From Berghia stephanieae (taxonomy: Eukaryota > Mollusca > Gastropoda > Nudibranchia > Aeolidiidae), in contig CM067450.1 in the NCBI GenBank assembly GCA_034508935.3, positions 6,996,845 through 7,060,844 on the forward strand: a stretch of DNA of 64,000 nucleotides. Reading direction: 5' to 3'. The translations under genes and the position numbers were made by a program. Shown in pieces: positions 44,036 to 55,202 of this stretch (its first letter is position 1; each line of letters starts with the position of its first letter). The notes beneath the pieces were generated by a model that saw nothing but the letters and a program-made list of their open reading frames with translations, had not been told where the DNA came from and did not search any database.

Positions 44036-44575
44036 ATAAAATGGATGGATAGAATTAAAAATGAAGAAGTATGGAAAAGAACACAACAGAAACCAGTGGG
44101 AAAGGTAAGTAGGAAGAAGACGATGGTGGTTGGATAGGACACACCCTTAGAAAGAATGACTCCACTATAACAAAGAAAGTATTGGACTGGAACCCTCAGG
44201 GCAGAAGAAAGATCAAGGGGTACATGGAGAATTAAAGAAGTTGATCTACAGAGAAGTGATAAGACATGGAACGAGATAAAAAAAAAAAAAAGTTAGCTCA
44301 GGATAGAGAAAGATGGAAACCGTTTGTCTGTGGCCTATAGGTAGTATGCGCATGGCTAAGAAGCTCACAACATTGCCATCCGGAAGTATAACCGACCGAC
44401 ACACAAAACTCTGTGTAACCATGAACTTCTATTGTCTGGGTAATACAGTTAAGTTAGAAATACTCATAAAAGTTGATGGCAAAAACAATAACCAAAGGCT
44501 TGAGCGACGCCAACTTCATTCTATCTATACCCTGGCCCAGGGTGAAAAAAGCAATTGATGATGATGATGATAAAC
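44036..44575 (+). pseudogene. RTE-like LINE 3' end, split by a MITE
   Basis: The plus frame KWMDRIKNEEVWKRTQQKPV, then WTGTLRAEER/TWRIKEVDLQ pieces and QDRERWKPFVCGL resembles the end of RTE-type LINEs (W..RI.NE.LW.RT, then DR..W). Stops and frame changes show decay. It is interrupted at 44338-44527 by MITE-A, and the LINE resumes at CCCTGGCCCAGGGTG, ending with a (GAT)n tail at 44558-44573. Confidence 0.7.
44338..44527 (-). mobile_element. MITE-A copy inside the LINE end
   Basis: TAGGTAGTATGCGC to TTCATTCTATCTA, with TA at 44336-44337 and 44528-44529 as target duplication. Removing it and one TA leaves a continuous LINE end. Confidence 0.85.
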
Positions 44576-44618
44576 GTTTCCCAAAATCTCGTCTATAAAT
44601 TCAGTTTTTAACCTGCAT

Positions 44619-44735
44619 CAATGTCGCCCCGACAGAATACCATTTTGATATAATGTTATAGATACTGGCATTTGTATCATATTCAAATTTTCGCATTATT
44701 ACCAGTTCGAAATAATAGGCGGTGGGTCATGCGGG
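44619..44735. repeat. MITE-B end fragments
   Basis: CCCCGACAGAATACCATTTT (minus orientation) and GGCGGTGGGTCATG, both MITE-B end pieces close to a full copy. Confidence 0.4.
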
Positions 44736-44779
44736 ATAACAGGCAATGTCGATAACGCTGTGGAAATGATGGCACTTTG

Positions 44780-45030
44780 AATTGTGACCCCTCGCCTCAA
44801 AACGGTATTATGTCCCGATGATTAAGATGCTGAAAATTTATATTTCTAGCCAGAAATACCAGACTTGCGTTGAGTTTTTATGTTTTATTGAGGAGAATGA
44901 ATACCAATACCATATTTTATTGTGCCAATTAACGATCATTCCAATTTTTGACCGGTTTAAATTTAATTTTGACTTTATAACATCGTGTTCATCCCGACAT
45001 AATACCTTTTTGAGACGATGGGTCACAATT
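44780..45030. mobile_element. MITE-B full copy
   Basis: Ends AATTGTGACCC and GGGTCACAATT are perfect inverted repeats for 11 bp and continue with few mismatches for about 38 bp (CGCCTCAAAACGGTATTATG). 251 bp, no ORF. Confidence 0.8.
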
Positions 45031-45540
45031 ACCCATCACAGTAGTAATGTGTCAATTAAATGTAAAATTAAATGAGCAACTAGATAAATATTCTATTTTT
45101 TTTTTTTAATCAACAAACACGCAAACATATTATAAAAGGCCACCAGGAGATAACATGATGATTTATGTACATGTGTCTTCTATCCCCTCTTATCTGTTTT
45201 TCAATTGCTTTCTGTCTTTGTCTTGGAATGAGATTGCTTGGTTTTATCCTGACTTGGGTCGGAGTCTTTGGCTGAGAGGGAAACAGTCGAATGTAGAGTT
45301 ATAGTTTTGGGAGATGATATTTTTTTCCTTGTAAATTATCTCTCTGTTATGCATTGTATTATGTTTAGTTTACATATTATATTATATGATTGGTAAACAT
45401 TTGAGTGTATTCCTCTTAGTGGGGATCTGTGCTTGTGTCGGGATGACACTTTTAGGTGATCTCAAACTGAGTACTTTGACGGTGTGCTCTTGGAATCTAC
45501 ATCTGTTCCCTATTTGAACCAATTCCCCTATGTCGTACCT
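45031..45540. other. No gene seen
   Basis: No recognised feature. Confidence 0.5.
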
Positions 45541-45559
45541 TTTCTTTTGTGCTTTAATT

Positions 45560-45995
45560 GTAATTCTAGAACTTTTTACTATCCCATTTTCTTCCTTTTT
45601 ACTGGCGCTGATATGACCTTAATGTGTTGCAAGCGCCGTAAAATCCTTAAAAACAAAAACAAAACAATGTACATGGCGACACCGGACCGTTAAAAACACG
45701 TTTTAATAGCGTCGTTGGAGGTCCCGAAAGCTCAGCTCGTAGTGCACTGGCTTCACAAGCAAAGGGATCGAGATCGATCCCGGGTGCAGTCGAGATTATT
45801 TTCTAATTCTGACCCCCCCCCCCTCCCACCCCACCCCTGTTCACCCAGCAGTGATTGGGTAACTGGGTCTGTTAGATCTGGCGGAAGTACTTTGCGATAG
45901 ACTAGTGTCCTATCCAGAGGGTAGCAAGCAATTGCTTTTGTCCGTTTCACGTTATAGAAACCGGGATAAATTCCGGCCTCATTGGGCCCGCTGGC
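45560..45995 (+). mobile_element. SINE-3 copy and an adjoining SINE-like end
   Basis: 45718-45995: tRNA-like head GGTCCCGAAAGCTCAGCTCG, B box near GATCGAGATCGATCC, a C-rich tract, then ACTTTGCGATAGACTAGTGT and GAAACCGGGATAAATTCCGG. Just before it (45575-45665) is CTGGCGCTGATATGACCTTA then AAAACAAAAAC, the same short end as at 56600-56665 and 57835-57890. Confidence 0.7.
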
Positions 45996-46022
45996 TTTGA
46001 AGGACTATTTTTTTTAATAGCG

Positions 46023-46165
46023 TCATTGGAAGGTAAATTTGCTTGCTATTCTTAAAATAGGACATGGGGAAAATGTTGTCTTTAAGGTCTGTTGCAAGGG
46101 AACACTTACTGGAATAACCAAGGCGTTAGCCGTAGCGCAGCCCGTAGTGTGAGCGGGCACCTTGT
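46023..46165 (-). mobile_element. SINE-2 fragment, diverged
   Basis: GGAATAACCAAGGCGTTAGC and the following GCGCAGC are the SINE-2 body in the minus orientation. The head is missing. Confidence 0.6.
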
Positions 46166-46194
46166 TTTTTTTTTTAATTAATTTTTTTTTAAAT

Positions 46195-46430
46195 AGTAAT
46201 GCGATAAGGAGACATTCGATGGTATAACGCGAAAGTCTGTATAGAAGGAACGAAATCAGCATCACTCGGCTCTTTGTTAATGTTTTTAAACAGCCATGCT
46301 CAGGATTAGTTCTCACTAAGTTATACTAATCAGACTCTAAACGTTACACGTGGTTTTGTGTGTTGGTCCGTCATATCCGGCTGGTAGATGCTGTGAGCAT
46401 TATACCTCAACGCATAACATCAATAGTAAT
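46195..46430 (+). mobile_element. MITE-A' copy
   Basis: GTTCTCACTAAGTTATACTA, GTGTTGGTCCGTCATATCCG and ACGCATAACATCAATAG. MITE-A-like interior with different ends. Same subfamily as 30558-30770. Confidence 0.6.
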
Positions 46431-46519
46431 CATATTATTATGTTACCTGCTACCGGTCACATCATCACTGGGTAGTATTGACTGCTTATTTCCCTCCACA
46501 TAAATCTGGTATTACTCCA

Positions 46520-46599
46520 TTCCTCCACCCCCCCCCCCCCCGCCCCCTCACACACCTAAGAAACGCCATCCTTCTAAAAAGCCGTTCAATAATAATATA

Positions 46600-46662
<63 letters not shown>

Positions 46663-46700
46663 AATAATAATAATAATATAATAAATAATAATAATAATAA

Positions 46701-46743
<43 letters not shown>

Positions 46744-46812
46744 TATAATAATAATAAAAATATATAAAATAATATAAATATAATAATAATATAAATAAAA
46801 AATAAAAAATTA
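46520..46812. repeat. C run and (TAA)n microsatellite
   Basis: C run at 46531-46547 and TAA/AAT runs at 46590-46800. Confidence 0.95.
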
Positions 46813-46914
46813 TAGATCTTTATTGTCCATAAATATGGCAATTTGTCATTTAGTTACACTTGTTATAACGTTAAACGATAACTGTAACATTGAACAGATA
46901 TTTCACCCTACTTA

Positions 46915-47061
<147 letters not shown>

Positions 47062-47450
47062 CTTCTTCTAGGTTCCATGCCTGGTCCAGGCTTCGGATAC
47101 TGCATGAATTATCTCTCTCCATTCCTCCCTGTCTCTTGCTTTTTCAAACAGCTCTTGGATTGTTAGGTTGGTGAAGCCCTTCAGTTGGTCTATGAGTGTT
47201 TTTCTTTGTCTCCCCCGGGCGCGTTTACCAGGTATTTTTCCACAATTGCCAGGTATTCATTCTTATCTTTCTTTACTATGTGTCCGAAAAAGGATAGTTG
47301 TCGATCCACTATTAAGGGCATTAGTTTCCTTTGTTGGTATGTTTGTTTTAGCACTTCTTCGTTCGTTTTGTGTGCGGTATACGATATTCTCTGCATCCTT
47401 CTCAAGCATACATTTCAAAAGCTTCAATGTTCTTTTGTGTTTCTGCATAT
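47062..47450 (-). pseudogene. RTE-like LINE 3' end
   Basis: Minus strand: MRRMQRISYTAHKTNEEVLK, ...LSFFGHIVKKD, then after a frame change LTNLTIQELFEKARDREEWR and AWTRHGT before a stop at about 47070. These are the last domains of an RTE/craniofacial-development-protein-2-like LINE ORF. 5'-truncated and frameshifted. Confidence 0.75.
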
Positions 47451-47599
47451 ATATATAGCGATGATGGCCTTGCGGAAAGAAGCTGTGAAAGACTGGTTGA
47501 AGTCATAATTTGACGAAAAATTCTTCAGGCAGAGTAGGTATCTTCTTCCAGGTCAAGCGATGGGGAAAATGTATTCAGTGGGATAAAAAAAAAATAATA

Positions 47600-47815
47600 A
47601 AAAATAAGATTCCCTTTATTCATCCCCAAGGGGAAATTTGTCTTTAGGGTCTATTCCAAAGGAAGACTGGAATAACCCAGGCGTCAGCCGCAGAGCAGCG
47701 CCGCAAAGTGAGCGAGGGCGAGGTGACTTGCTCAAGGCCACACAACGCAGCGGCGGGTGATTGAACTCGGTACCTTACGGGTAGGAAGCAAAGAAAGTAC
47801 CACTGAGCCACGCTG
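47600..47815 (-). mobile_element. SINE-2 full copy
   Basis: Minus strand: GCGTGGCTCAGTGGTACTTT, B box GAGTTCAATCACCCGCC, body GCGCTGCTCTGCGGCTGACG, end GGGGATGAATAAAGGG. Confidence 0.9.
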
Positions 47816-47976
47816 CACCTGATGGTGATTATGTTGAGAAATAAAGCACTTTTCAAAGTATGTTTTATGAAAATGGTATTGTCACAATAGGACAAACACT
47901 ATTGATTTGAATGAGCGTTTCCGGTTTTCTGTAGGACAGCTCTCGTATGTTGGAATGAACTAGGTCTAGAAAATAG

Positions 47977-48009
47977 ATGGGTAGTAGTAGTAGTAGTAGT
48001 AGTAGTAGT

Positions 48010-48042
<33 letters not shown>

Positions 48043-48170
48043 AGGAGAGTGAGGAGAGGAGTAGTAGTTTAGTACACAGTAGTAGTAGTAGTAGTAGTAG
48101 TAGTAGGTAGTGTAGTAGTAGTAGTAGAGTAGGAGGAGGGAGGAGGAGGGGTAGTAGTCTTAGTAGCAGC

Positions 48171-48217
<47 letters not shown>

Positions 48218-48266
48218 GAGGAGGAGGAGGAGGAGGAGGAGGAGGGGTAGTAGTCTTAGTAGCAGC

Positions 48267-48310
<44 letters not shown>

Positions 48311-48326
48311 AGAGAGAGGGAGGAGA

Positions 48327-48369
<43 letters not shown>

Positions 48370-48555
48370 ATGTTGTTGTTGTTGTGTAAAGTAGTAGAGT
48401 AGTAGGTAGTAGTAGTAGTGTAGTAGTAGTATTAGTAGTAAAGAAGAGAAGAAGAGAAGAAAGAATAGTAGTAGTAGTGTAGTAGTAGAGTAGTAGTAGT
48501 AGTAGTAGTAGTAGTAGAGTAGTAGTAGTAGTAGTAGTAAGTAGTAGTAGTAGTA
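47977..48555. repeat. (TAG)n microsatellite with GGA variants
   Basis: About 580 bp of TAG, AGG and GAG units, with a duplicated segment (GGGGTAGTAGTCTTAGTAGC at 48149 and 48244). No gene. Confidence 0.95.
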
Positions 48556-48585
48556 GAAAAACGGTATTATGTCCGGGATGAATTC
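48556..48585. repeat. MITE-B end fragment
   Basis: AAAAACGGTATTATGTCCGG then GATGAA, the inner end of MITE-B, cut on both sides by a microsatellite and a SINE. Confidence 0.5.
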
Positions 48586-48590
48586 ACCTC

Positions 48591-48892
48591 TACGGCTATG
48601 TGGTCTTGTGGTATGACACTCGCTTTCGGATCGGAATGGTCCTGGGTTCAAACCTCGCGCTCGGCGCATAGTTGAGTCCTTGGAAAAGGCTCTTTATTCA
48701 CATTCTCTCACCGTACTCAGGTGTAAAATCAGTACCTGGCCGTTGACAGCGTTGTCTTTGTCCGAAAATTGTAGTATCGCGATACAGGTGTCATGTCCAG
48801 TCCTACATGATAAATGTTGCTGTTGACCAGGGACCCCTTGTAAAGCGCTTTGAGCACATTTAGTGGATATTTGCGCTATATAAAGCTCAATA
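48591..48892 (+). mobile_element. SINE-1 full copy
   Basis: Head GGCTATGTGGTCTTGTGGTA, GGTCCTGGGTTCAAACCTCG, body ACCGTACTCAGGTGTAAAAT, tail TGTAAAGCGCTTTGAGCACA with GCGCTATATAAAGCTC and a T-rich end. Confidence 0.9.
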
Positions 48893-49033
48893 TTTTTTTT
48901 ATTTAAAAAAAAATGGAATGTAGAGACATCAGGATTTCTCGTAACGACTGGCACATTGGGACGTCACAAATTTCAGGTAGGCAAATTTCTAGCGTGGGTA
49001 ATCTCGTCGATTTCCTCAGATTCTGCCCCTCTA

Positions 49034-49221
49034 TAGATAGTATGCAGATGACGTCACTCGGGCCTTTGTTATTGTTTTTGCCATCCGCGTTTGTGAGTTG
49101 TTCTCACTAAACTGTATTAACAAGACTATAAAAGTTCATGGTTACACAGAGTTTGTGTGTTGGTCCGTTATACTTCCGGATGGCAATGTTGTGAACTCCT
49201 TGGCCAAGCGCATTCTATCTA
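49034..49221 (+). mobile_element. MITE-A full copy
   Basis: 188 bp, TAGATAG to CTATCTA, TA at both sides. It differs from 49334-49521 at about 4 positions, so about 98% identical. Confidence 0.9.
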
Positions 49222-49333
49222 TAATATTCTCCAGGATGGAGAGGTGGGGAAGAGGCGCATTATCATAAGAATGAATCGTGTGTAATAAAAACAAATATCA
49301 GGGTTCACTGCTATTTATAATCTATATATTGCA

Positions 49334-49521
49334 TAGATAGTATGCAGAGGACGTCACTCAGGCCTTTGTTATTGTTTTTGCCATCCGCGTTTGTGAGTTG
49401 TTCTCACTAAACTGTATTAACCAGACTATAAAAGTTCATGGTTACACAGAGTTTGTGTGTTGGTCCGTTATACGTCCGGATGGCAATGTTGTGAACTCCT
49501 TGGCCAAGCGCATTCTATCTA
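49334..49521 (+). mobile_element. MITE-A full copy
   Basis: 188 bp, TAGATAG to CTATCTA with TA after the right end (CA before the left). Near-identical neighbour of 49034-49221 in the same orientation, 112 bp away. Confidence 0.9.
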
Positions 49522-49691
49522 TATATTGTATACCTCGGCTGCCTTGGTTTAAGCTAACAAATCTTTCAAAATTTTTAAAGAATAAGTCACTGTGCTGAGA
49601 CATCTGTCTCATAGTGTGTGGGTCTTTGCGATTATCATTCTCCCAGAGATCAAGGGAATAAATCAAATTATTATATTCAAATGCAATGAAA

Positions 49692-49924
49692 TAGATAGTA
49701 TGCGCTTTGGCTTAGAAGCTCACAACATTGCCATCCGAAAGTATAACGGGCCAACACACAAAACTCTGTGTAACCATGAACGTTTAAAGTCTGGATAATA
49801 GAGTTTAGTGAGAATTACTCATAAACGTGGATAGCAAAAAAAAAAAAAAAAATAAAAATAAAAAATTAAAAGAAATAAAAAACCAATAACAAAGACCTGA
49901 GTGACATCATATTCATTCTATCTA
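49692..49924 (-). mobile_element. MITE-A copy, opposite orientation
   Basis: TAGATAGTATGCGC to CTATCTA, with an A-rich expansion at 49838-49882. Confidence 0.8.
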
Positions 49925-50113
49925 TAGATAGTATGAAGTTGACGTCATCGTGTCTTTGTTCTTGCTTTTTGCCATCCGTATTTATGAATAATTTTCACCA
50001 AACTGTATTAACCAGACGATAAACGTTCAAGGTTATTCCATAGATTGTATGTTGGTCCGTTATAGTTCCGGATGGCAATGTTGTGAGCTTCTTGGCCAAG
50101 TGCATACTATCTA
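49925..50113 (+). mobile_element. MITE-A copy abutting the previous one
   Basis: Begins TAGATAG immediately after the CTATCTA of the preceding copy and ends CTATCTA at 50113. The head-to-head pair shares no spacer. Confidence 0.8.
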
Positions 50114-50487
50114 TATTTTTGCTCACTTATCGTAGAATTGTTCCCCAATGTTTATAACGGAAGGTGGTTCATTTACATTTTGAGAAATTGATTGTAATCA
50201 AAATAACGATCCGCGACTGAACGATACAAGCGTGACCTGGGTGACCTGGAATCAAATCAAACGGGTCTCCCAACATTACCAAGAAACTTCACGGAAGTTA
50301 CTGGTCGGCCATTGCAGTCATTGCAGTTGTTTAGAGTGGAATTTACGACTGTGAGGAAAACAGAATATTTATTTATCTGAAGCAATTTATTTGATTTGAG
50401 ATATAAAATAAGCCCTGGGTACGAAATCAACGCGTGTCTGTGTAAACCGAATGCAACAACAAGAGGACATCGGGTACCAATCGATAG

Positions 50488-50490
<3 letters not shown>
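50114..50490. other. No gene seen
   Basis: No recognised feature. Confidence 0.5.
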
Positions 50491-50562
<72 letters not shown>

Positions 50563-50572
50563 CTCTCTCGTG
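50491..50572. repeat. (CT)n microsatellite
   Basis: CT repeats with CC interruptions. From 50573 to 50980 nothing is recognised. Confidence 0.95.
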
Positions 50573-50984
50573 AATAGATTTTTAAATCTCATTCACGATG
50601 AGAAACTAAATAAATAAATAATATGCACAAGGCGTGTACCTATCTCCACATGAGTGGGTAGACGCGATTAGTCCGGGTATGTTCGTCCGGTAAAAGAAAC
50701 AAGAGTCAACACTTGACTTGATAATTTCAATCAAATATCCATTATCATTATGCGTTTCGTAGTAAAAAGAGCTTCGGAAATGAATGCAACCCCGTTTTTT
50801 ATACCCATTGTGACGTCACAAACTCACGGGAAGAAACAACACAACAGTGAATGAATGGAACTCATCATGACCATGACACCCAAGTTTACCCAGCCCCAGC
50901 ATGAGAACAATTCACAACAACTTAATCGCCAAACAACAACAAACTGGAACACACTGAAACACAACAATAAATACGTTCAGACTC

Positions 50985-51093
50985 CCTCTCTCTCTTTCTT
51001 TCTCTCTCTCTGTCTGTGAGGACTGCCCCCCCACCCCTCCTTCTGTCTCTCTTTCTCTCACTGGGGAGGGCTCTTTGTTACTGTTGTTACGCC

Positions 51094-51128
<35 letters not shown>

Positions 51129-51248
51129 AGGACTCTGGTCCTCTGACTCCAAGTTCCTTCCTTCACCCCCCCCCCCCCTCTCTCTCTCTCTTTCCGCTTT
51201 CTTTCTGTCTCAGGATCCCCCCCCCCCCCCCCCCCTCTCTCTCTCTCC
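50985..51248. repeat. CT-rich and C-rich tracts
   Basis: (CT)n, (GT)n and C runs at 51165-51178 and 51217-51234. Confidence 0.9.
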
Positions 51249-52334
51249 TTCTTGGGAGATATTCCGTAAGCTCCTCAGGATAGCATCTCTTTCAATTAGT
51301 ATTTTTTTGTTACGAAGTGACAATTCAGACTCGAGTCTGAATAGTCTCCCGTGGCTATTCGGTCTCAAACTCCAATATGCGTGCGCATGCAGAGGGGAGG
51401 ACGACACAATGTGGGCAGTAGGCAGAGGGCGGAACTAATACTAATAAAGAAATAGAAAAAGAGTTTAAAAGAAATTCTGTTTTGCCCATATCACACTGAC
51501 TCAGCTCATACCCCTACTTTGGACTGTAGAAGGATTGTTGCCTGTCTCACGCAGTGGCTATTTTTACAGTCCCGTAAAGATGGTTCTCGGGGCTATTTTT
51601 ACAGTCCCGTAAAGATGGTTCTCGGGGCTATTTTTACAGTCCCATAAAGATGGTTCTCGGGGCTATTTTTACAGTCCCGTAAAGACGGTTCTCATGGCTA
51701 TTTTTACGGCGTTGATGCGATTCTGTTCAATTATCCGCATAGTTATAGATTATCATCTTTTTGCAGTATTCACAAAACTTCACATATCATTTCTCCCGAT
51801 ATTTAGATGTACAGATCTAGAGGCGGTGAATGAAAGCAAATTTAATTTCATTTAACATATTTAGATCTAAAGCTAAAACTAAAATTAACAAACAATTAAT
51901 GTAAAGTCAATTCTCTTAGCGATTTTTACGGTTACTGTCATTTTTATTACATATATATATTTTTTTTTTTTTTTGCATAAGTTATGTTTGCAGTACAGAA
52001 CAGCCCGTTTTCTATCATCAGTGGGCAGGTTAGGTTGTATGTCTTGATTTTTTTTTTCTGTCAAACATACATAATATAGATCTATTATCAAACACTGAAA
52101 GTATATTTAGTTCCTGCTTGAGTCGACACCCCTCAAGATATAATACTTTACAGGTTGGCTTTTGTTTATACTTTACCAGTATAACCAGTCAGGAAGGACT
52201 AACGGTTTATACAATTTTAAAAGACGTAGACGACTAACATTCAGGGTGCAGTCTTCTCACGTGAGAGTGGGTTTGAATCCAATTTCAGAAAAGAGGCCGT
52301 TCACAAACCAATTGGACACATTTTGACCATAATT

Positions 52335-52389
52335 TTAGAACCCCCCCCCCCCCCCCCCAACCTCCCAACCATATTGTGGACAAATGACT

Positions 52390-52430
<41 letters not shown>
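52335..52430. repeat. Poly-C runs
   Basis: Two C runs, the second about 38 bp long (52391-52428). Poly-Gly frames across them are artefacts. Confidence 0.95.
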
Positions 52431-52432
<2 letters not shown>

Positions 52433-52803
52433 TGGATGTCCATGGTAAAGATGCACATTGCGAAACACCTCATGCTTAAATATTGTTCTTTTGAATAATA
52501 TTTTTTTTAAAAAGAAAGTAAATAATGATGATGATTCTCTACCATGGTCGGTCATGATCCAAAAGAATAGAGGTGCCCAAGACTGATCCTCATTGGGGCG
52601 CCGAGGTGGAGAGGGCATTTTACTTTGGTCCCACCATCGCGTTGCTCCTACTCCTTTACCGATTGACCCAGTGTTTGTTCCGACCAGACAAGAGTGGTCG
52701 CTGTATTGCTCCTCCCTTCCCAGTTAGGAGGTTGTTTTATTGTTCTCCGCCAAAGCGGTGTTCACCTTGTGGTGAGACCCCTCTGCCTAGGCTTTGAGGT
52801 ACC

Positions 52804-52840
52804 ACTAGGGAAAGAGATAGATAGAGAAAAAGAGAAAGGA

Positions 52841-52885
<45 letters not shown>

Positions 52886-53533
52886 AAGAGATTGGGAAAG
52901 AATGAAAGAAAGAGAGAGGGAGAGAGAAGAGAGAGAAAATGAGAGATAGGGAAAGAAAGAAAGAAAGGGATAGAGAAAGAATGAAAGAAAGAGTGAGAGA
53001 GAGAGAGAGAAACAAAGAAAGACCGGGAGAGAGAGAGAGAGAGAGAGAGATTTTTTTGTTTGTTTGTTGCTTTAGGTCTCTTCCAACACAATTGAGGTTA
53101 TATGAGAGACCGCTGAAACAAAAAAACAAGCAATCTAACAAAAATAGTACAAATGTAAATCAAAATCATAACCTAAAGATATCATAAGCTAAATTATAAA
53201 TAATCAAGAACAAACAGGCAGAAGATTTACAGAAAAAAAAATATCCCCTGTCAAAAATACAATCACAAACCAAAGAAGCAGGATAGGCTAGTAAAGAGAA
53301 GAAGAAACGACATCACTATCGGATCGTACACCCATGCGAACATCATAGGTATACGATTCAAGGGTGATGCAGAGAGAGAAAGAGAGAGAGAGAGAGAAAG
53401 AAAGAGATTGGGAAAGAATGAAAGAAAGAGAGAGGGAGAGAGAGAGAGAAAATGAGAGATAGGGAAAGAAAGAAAGAAAGGGATAGAGAAAGAATGAAAG
53501 AAAGAGTGAGAGAGAGAGAAACAAAGAAAGACC

Positions 53534-53567
<34 letters not shown>

Positions 53568-53722
53568 GAGAGAGAGGGAGAAATAGAGAAAGAAAGAGAT
53601 TGGGAAAGAATGAAAGAAAGAAAGAGGGAGAGAGATAGAAAAAAAGAGAAAGTAAAAAGAAAGAGAGAAGAGAGAGAAAGAGAAAGAAAGAAAGACATAG
53701 AGAAAGAATGAAAAAAGAGAGA
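52804..53722. repeat. (GA)n-rich tract containing a direct duplication
   Basis: GAGA/GAAA-rich 52804-53050 and 53370-53722 share long identical blocks such as GAAAGAGATTGGGAAAGAAT followed by the same GAGAGATAGGGAAAG order, with 300 bp of ordinary sequence between. The Ser/Leu/Phe-rich frames are artefacts. Confidence 0.85.
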
Positions 53723-54315
53723 GAGAGAGAGGATGCTAACTTGCCGCACCTGAACGAAGTGAGTGAGAGTTTTAGAGCCAATGGTGTCTACTCAGCCAAT
53801 CTGTTACTATTTATAAATCTATTACCGCAACGCCGTAAAAATAGCCACCAGAACCGTCTTTACGGGACTGTAAAAATAGCCCCAAGAACCATCTTTACGG
53901 GACTGTAAAAATAGCCCCGAGAACCATCTTTACGGGACTGTAAAAATAGCCACTGCGGGAGAACATGTAATTTTTAAATTATTTATTTTTGTCCTGATTT
54001 TAGTTGGACATCGTGTTATGTTGTAAGGAAAGCTTTTCATTTAGACCACGGTTACTTTGACTGACTTTTGTTACTTTTGACGAGTTTTAACTATTTTCTT
54101 TTTAATTTCTATCTGGACTTCCAAATTGATTTATGATTTTGTCTTTCTCATCAAATAAAGCAGGTCTAGACTACCTGTTGATAGTTACTAAAATCGTAAT
54201 TTTGATTTGCATTAATTTTATGTAATTATAAATATAATTAAAATATTAAAAAATAAGACAACAAACTATACTTCCACGGGAGACTATTCAGACTCGAGTC
54301 CGAATAGCCGCAGCC

Positions 54316-55098
54316 TATTTGTTAAGTATAAATTGTATTCACTTGACATTTCCTCATAGAAGGCCATTTGTTATGACGTCAGTTTTTTGTTTTTCTTTTC
54401 TATCTTTCTGATGCAAATATACTGTCCCATCTCGTTTGACTTTACTTTGACTTTCATATTGTACCATAACCATTCCTTGCTTTTGGGATAATAATATAGT
54501 TTTTGCAATATTTTGACGTTGCAACATGGGGTTATGATTAATAAATAGAGAGAGAGTAGACGGAATGAGAGACAGACCAATTTTATTTGATTACTTCGAT
54601 CAATCAAACTATATTTTGCTCATCTTCTGCAGAAAATCCTAGATTTTTGACTGCTTTGAGAAAACTATTTTTTTAAAATGTACGTGGTATTTTGATTGTG
54701 TGAAAATATTTTTTTTAAAAACCCTGCAGTAAATATGAGAAAAAAGTTTAAGTGTATTTTGAAATGTTTCTTTAAAATTCAATTTAGAAAAGAAAAAAGG
54801 AATTTTCGGTCAACGTTTTGGGTGCCTTGGGTATCATTGTGTCATTGCACACACCTGTAAATACCAGAAAATCAGGGGTTGAGCATCCGTGCTAGCATTT
54901 GAGAAAAAATTAAGTAGAAATTCACCTAGAAATCAGGTCAAGCTCCGACAGTATTCAAGAAGTTAAAAGACCAAAACAAATTTATTCAAGAGAGGTTCTT
55001 CTCTGTTGACCTTCTTTTTTTGATCTGCCTGAATTTCTTGCTACGTTATTTATTAAATGATATAGATTTGTCACTGATTTTATTTTCTCATCTTTCAG
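54316..55098. other. Region upstream of the zinc-finger gene
   Basis: A+T-rich. At 55077-55099 TTTTATTTTCTCATCTTTCA G is a good 3' splice site, so a 5'-UTR exon of the zinc-finger gene probably lies further upstream. I did not identify it. Confidence 0.4.
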
Positions 55099-55202
55099 AT
55101 CTTGGATAACTTTGGATTTGGAAAATGATGTAGTTAGGGTTGACAACCCTCTTAAGTGACGTTGTGGAGTTTGAAAGATTGTCAAAGTCAAAGACGACAA
55201 AC

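Larger units (their letters stand above)
51310..54315. mobile_element. Fold-back-like element with palindromic 34-35 bp units (FB2)
   Basis: The outer ends share GACTCGAGTCTGAATAGTCT then CCCGTGG in inverted orientation (left about 51329-51355, right about 54275-54301), built on the perfect palindrome ATTCAGACTCGAGTCTGAAT. Inside each end lies an inverted array of 35-bp units GGCTATTTTTACAGTCCCGT then AAAGATGGTTCTCGG: four units at 51556-51710 and four on the other strand at 53830-53955, both bordered by TTTTTACGGCGTTG. The core is mostly G/A-rich microsatellite with no gene. Same plan as FB1. Confidence 0.6.

Noticed and set aside
47977-48669. Long Tyr/Leu-rich and Ser-rich frames in microsatellites (also 16.0, 17.1, 18.1, 31.9, 46.7 kb)
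   Set aside because: They are translations of trinucleotide runs.
52737-53781. Leu/Ser/Phe-rich frames that look like membrane proteins
   Set aside because: They are the opposite strand of GA-rich repeats.
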